Source: Alphaproteobacteria bacterium | GTDB lineage: Bacteria; Pseudomonadota; Alphaproteobacteria; Rhizobiales; Hyphomicrobiaceae | DNA length: 8,429 bases | NCBI GenBank assembly: GCA_022600335.1 | Contig: JAHZKN010000347.1 | Span: 1 to 8,429 of the forward strand | Reading direction: 5' to 3' | Shown here: positions 7,851 through 8,429 of the stretch, one piece after another | Layout: each line of letters starts with the position of its first letter | Position numbering within the stretch: the first letter of the stretch is position 1 | Translations under genes and position numbers: made by a program | Notes under the pieces: generated by a model | What the model saw: only the letters and a program-made list of their open reading frames with translations | The model's database searches: none | What the model was told of the DNA's origin: nothing

Positions 7851-8393
7851 TTGGCAGGCGTATTCGAACTCTTTCGCGAACGCCGCATGGCCGTCGACCT
7901 AGAACCGTTGGGTGTCATCGACATTGGTTCAAATTCGGTTCGCTTGGTTATATATGAGGGCGCTGTTAGAGCGGCGGCTCCACTGTTCAATGAGAAAGTA
8001 CTGTGTGGGCTGGGCAAGGAGGTCGCAAGCACAGGCCGCCTTAGCGACCAAGCTGTGGCCCGAGCGCTCGCTGCCCTGGTTCGATTTCGTGCGATCACTC
8101 GGATATTAGGGACAAAGAATCTCCGTGCGATTGCTACCGCTGCTGTTCGCGAAGCCGAAAATGGCGCAGAGTTTATCAAGCAGGGCGAGGCTATTTGCGG
8201 CACAGAGATAGAAATCTTATCCGGAGCAAAAGAAGCCGAGCTTGTTGCACAAGGCATACGAATGGGTTTCTTGAACCCGCGCGGCATTTGTGGAGATCTC
8301 GGTGGTGGCAGCTTAGAGCTGACGGTGTTTCAACATAAGCATCCTTCAAAATTGATCGTTAATCATATCAAACCAAGGGGGTATTACAATTAA
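7851..8393 (+). CDS. ppx: Exopolyphosphatase of the Ppx/GppA family, 3' end replaced or interrupted
   Basis: Ppx removes terminal phosphates from polyphosphate; GppA relatives also hydrolyse pppGpp. The frame gives 180 residues, whereas family members are usually 300 to 500. Present are the first phosphate-binding loop GVIDIGSNSVRLVIYE (about 21-36), ATAAVREAENG, LSGAKEAELVAQGI and the second phosphate loop GDLGGGSLEL (148-157), all of the actin-like ATPase fold. After Gln161 the expected continuation (a short turn, then LPLG-type wording) is missing; the frame runs through AT-rich sequence to a stop at 8391-8393. The remaining half of the catalytic core is absent, so the product is unlikely to work. 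The start is uncertain: TTG 7851 has GTGGGG five bases upstream, while ATG 7887 lies closer to the conserved core but lacks a clear site. It follows ppk1 by 11 bases, so they form one transcript. The gene may be intact in the organism if the junction is an assembly artefact. Confidence 0.85.
   Translation: MAGVFELFRERRMAVDLEPLGVIDIGSNSVRLVIYEGAVRAAAPLFNEKVLCGLGKEVASTGRLSDQAVARALAALVRFRAITRILGTKNLRAIATAAVREAENGAEFIKQGEAICGTEIEILSGAKEAELVAQGIRMGFLNPRGICGDLGGGSLELTVFQHKHPSKLIVNHIKPRGYYN
8334..8389 (-). promoter_or_regulatory. Promoter-like and RBS-like elements pointing leftward into ppx
   Basis: On the minus strand TTGTAA (8389-8384), a 16-base spacer and TATGAT (8367-8362) resemble a sigma-70 promoter. 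Downstream, AAGGA (8346-8342) is followed after five bases by an ATG (8336-8334). The frame from this ATG runs only seven codons into ppx sequence before TAA at 8315-8313. The elements would make sense if the AT-rich segment were the 5' flank of another gene whose body has been replaced by ppx DNA. Chance occurrence in AT-rich DNA is a real alternative. Confidence 0.3.
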
Positions 8394-8429
8394 AACTCAC
8401 CAGCAACTCCCGGCTAAGATTTTAATCCC
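8334..8429. other. AT-rich sequence of unknown origin that breaks ppx
   Basis: From about 8334 to the window end the base composition drops compared with the preceding genes and Ppx similarity ceases. It might be the end of an insertion element, the product of a rearrangement, or a wrong join in an assembly. I recognise no transposase and no terminal inverted repeat can be tested, because only one side is present. One plus-strand frame stays open from about 8357 to the edge (reading TIKTHQQLPAKILI near the end) but has no standard start codon and no family I know. Confidence 0.55.

Noticed and set aside
8327..8350. GTTTCAAC-like sequence reminiscent of a CRISPR repeat start
   Set aside because: It occurs once, no repeat-spacer pattern follows in the remaining 80 bases, and the first part is still ppx coding sequence.
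8325..8429. Group I or group II intron interrupting ppx
   Set aside because: The start of the foreign segment does not fit the GUGYG-type group II 5' end, and no intron core element is visible in the 95 bases available; cannot be tested further here.

Overview
The window looks like ordinary chromosomal DNA of an alphaproteobacterium, probably of the Hyphomicrobiales or a related lineage. By eye it is moderately GC-rich. This placement rests on protein wording (HdaA, the 'RNA degradosome' type PPK1, the CDP-alcohol phosphatidyltransferase subfamily) and on gene order; no 16S rRNA or other strong taxonomic marker is present. Every full-length gene has a recognisable family, and I see no clear new system.

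Layout: on the minus strand, the left end holds the 5' part of purN (cut by the window edge) and the complete purM. They are joined by an ATGA stop/start overlap, so purM-purN is one transcript reading leftward. A non-coding divergent region of about 290 bases (1352-1639) separates this from a plus-strand series: a secreted DUF2066 protein; a non-coding gap of about 310 bases with weak hairpins; a CDP-alcohol phosphatidyltransferase; an AI-2E/PerM-type membrane protein; hdaA (overlapping the previous gene by 8 bases); a gap of about 100 bases with a possible hairpin and promoter; ppk1; and a ppx/GppA phosphatase gene.

How the genes work together: PurM and PurN carry out non-consecutive steps of de novo purine synthesis (PurN step 3, PurM step 5). 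HdaA couples clamp-loaded DNA to inactivation of the initiator DnaA. PPK1 makes and Ppx degrades polyphosphate, so the right half pairs replication control with a polyphosphate cycle. The DUF2066 protein and the AI-2E protein have no firm function. They are of interest because, as I recall, the neighbourhood purN-purM / DUF2066 / hda / perM also occurs in gammaproteobacteria.

The most unusual point is at the right edge. The ppx reading frame is clean up to its second phosphate-binding motif, then after about position 8333 the sequence becomes AT-rich, stops resembling Ppx and hits a stop codon at 8391-8393. The last 90 or so bases could be the end of an inserted element, a rearrangement or an assembly junction. 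On the minus strand they carry a promoter-like and ribosome-binding-site-like arrangement pointing into ppx.
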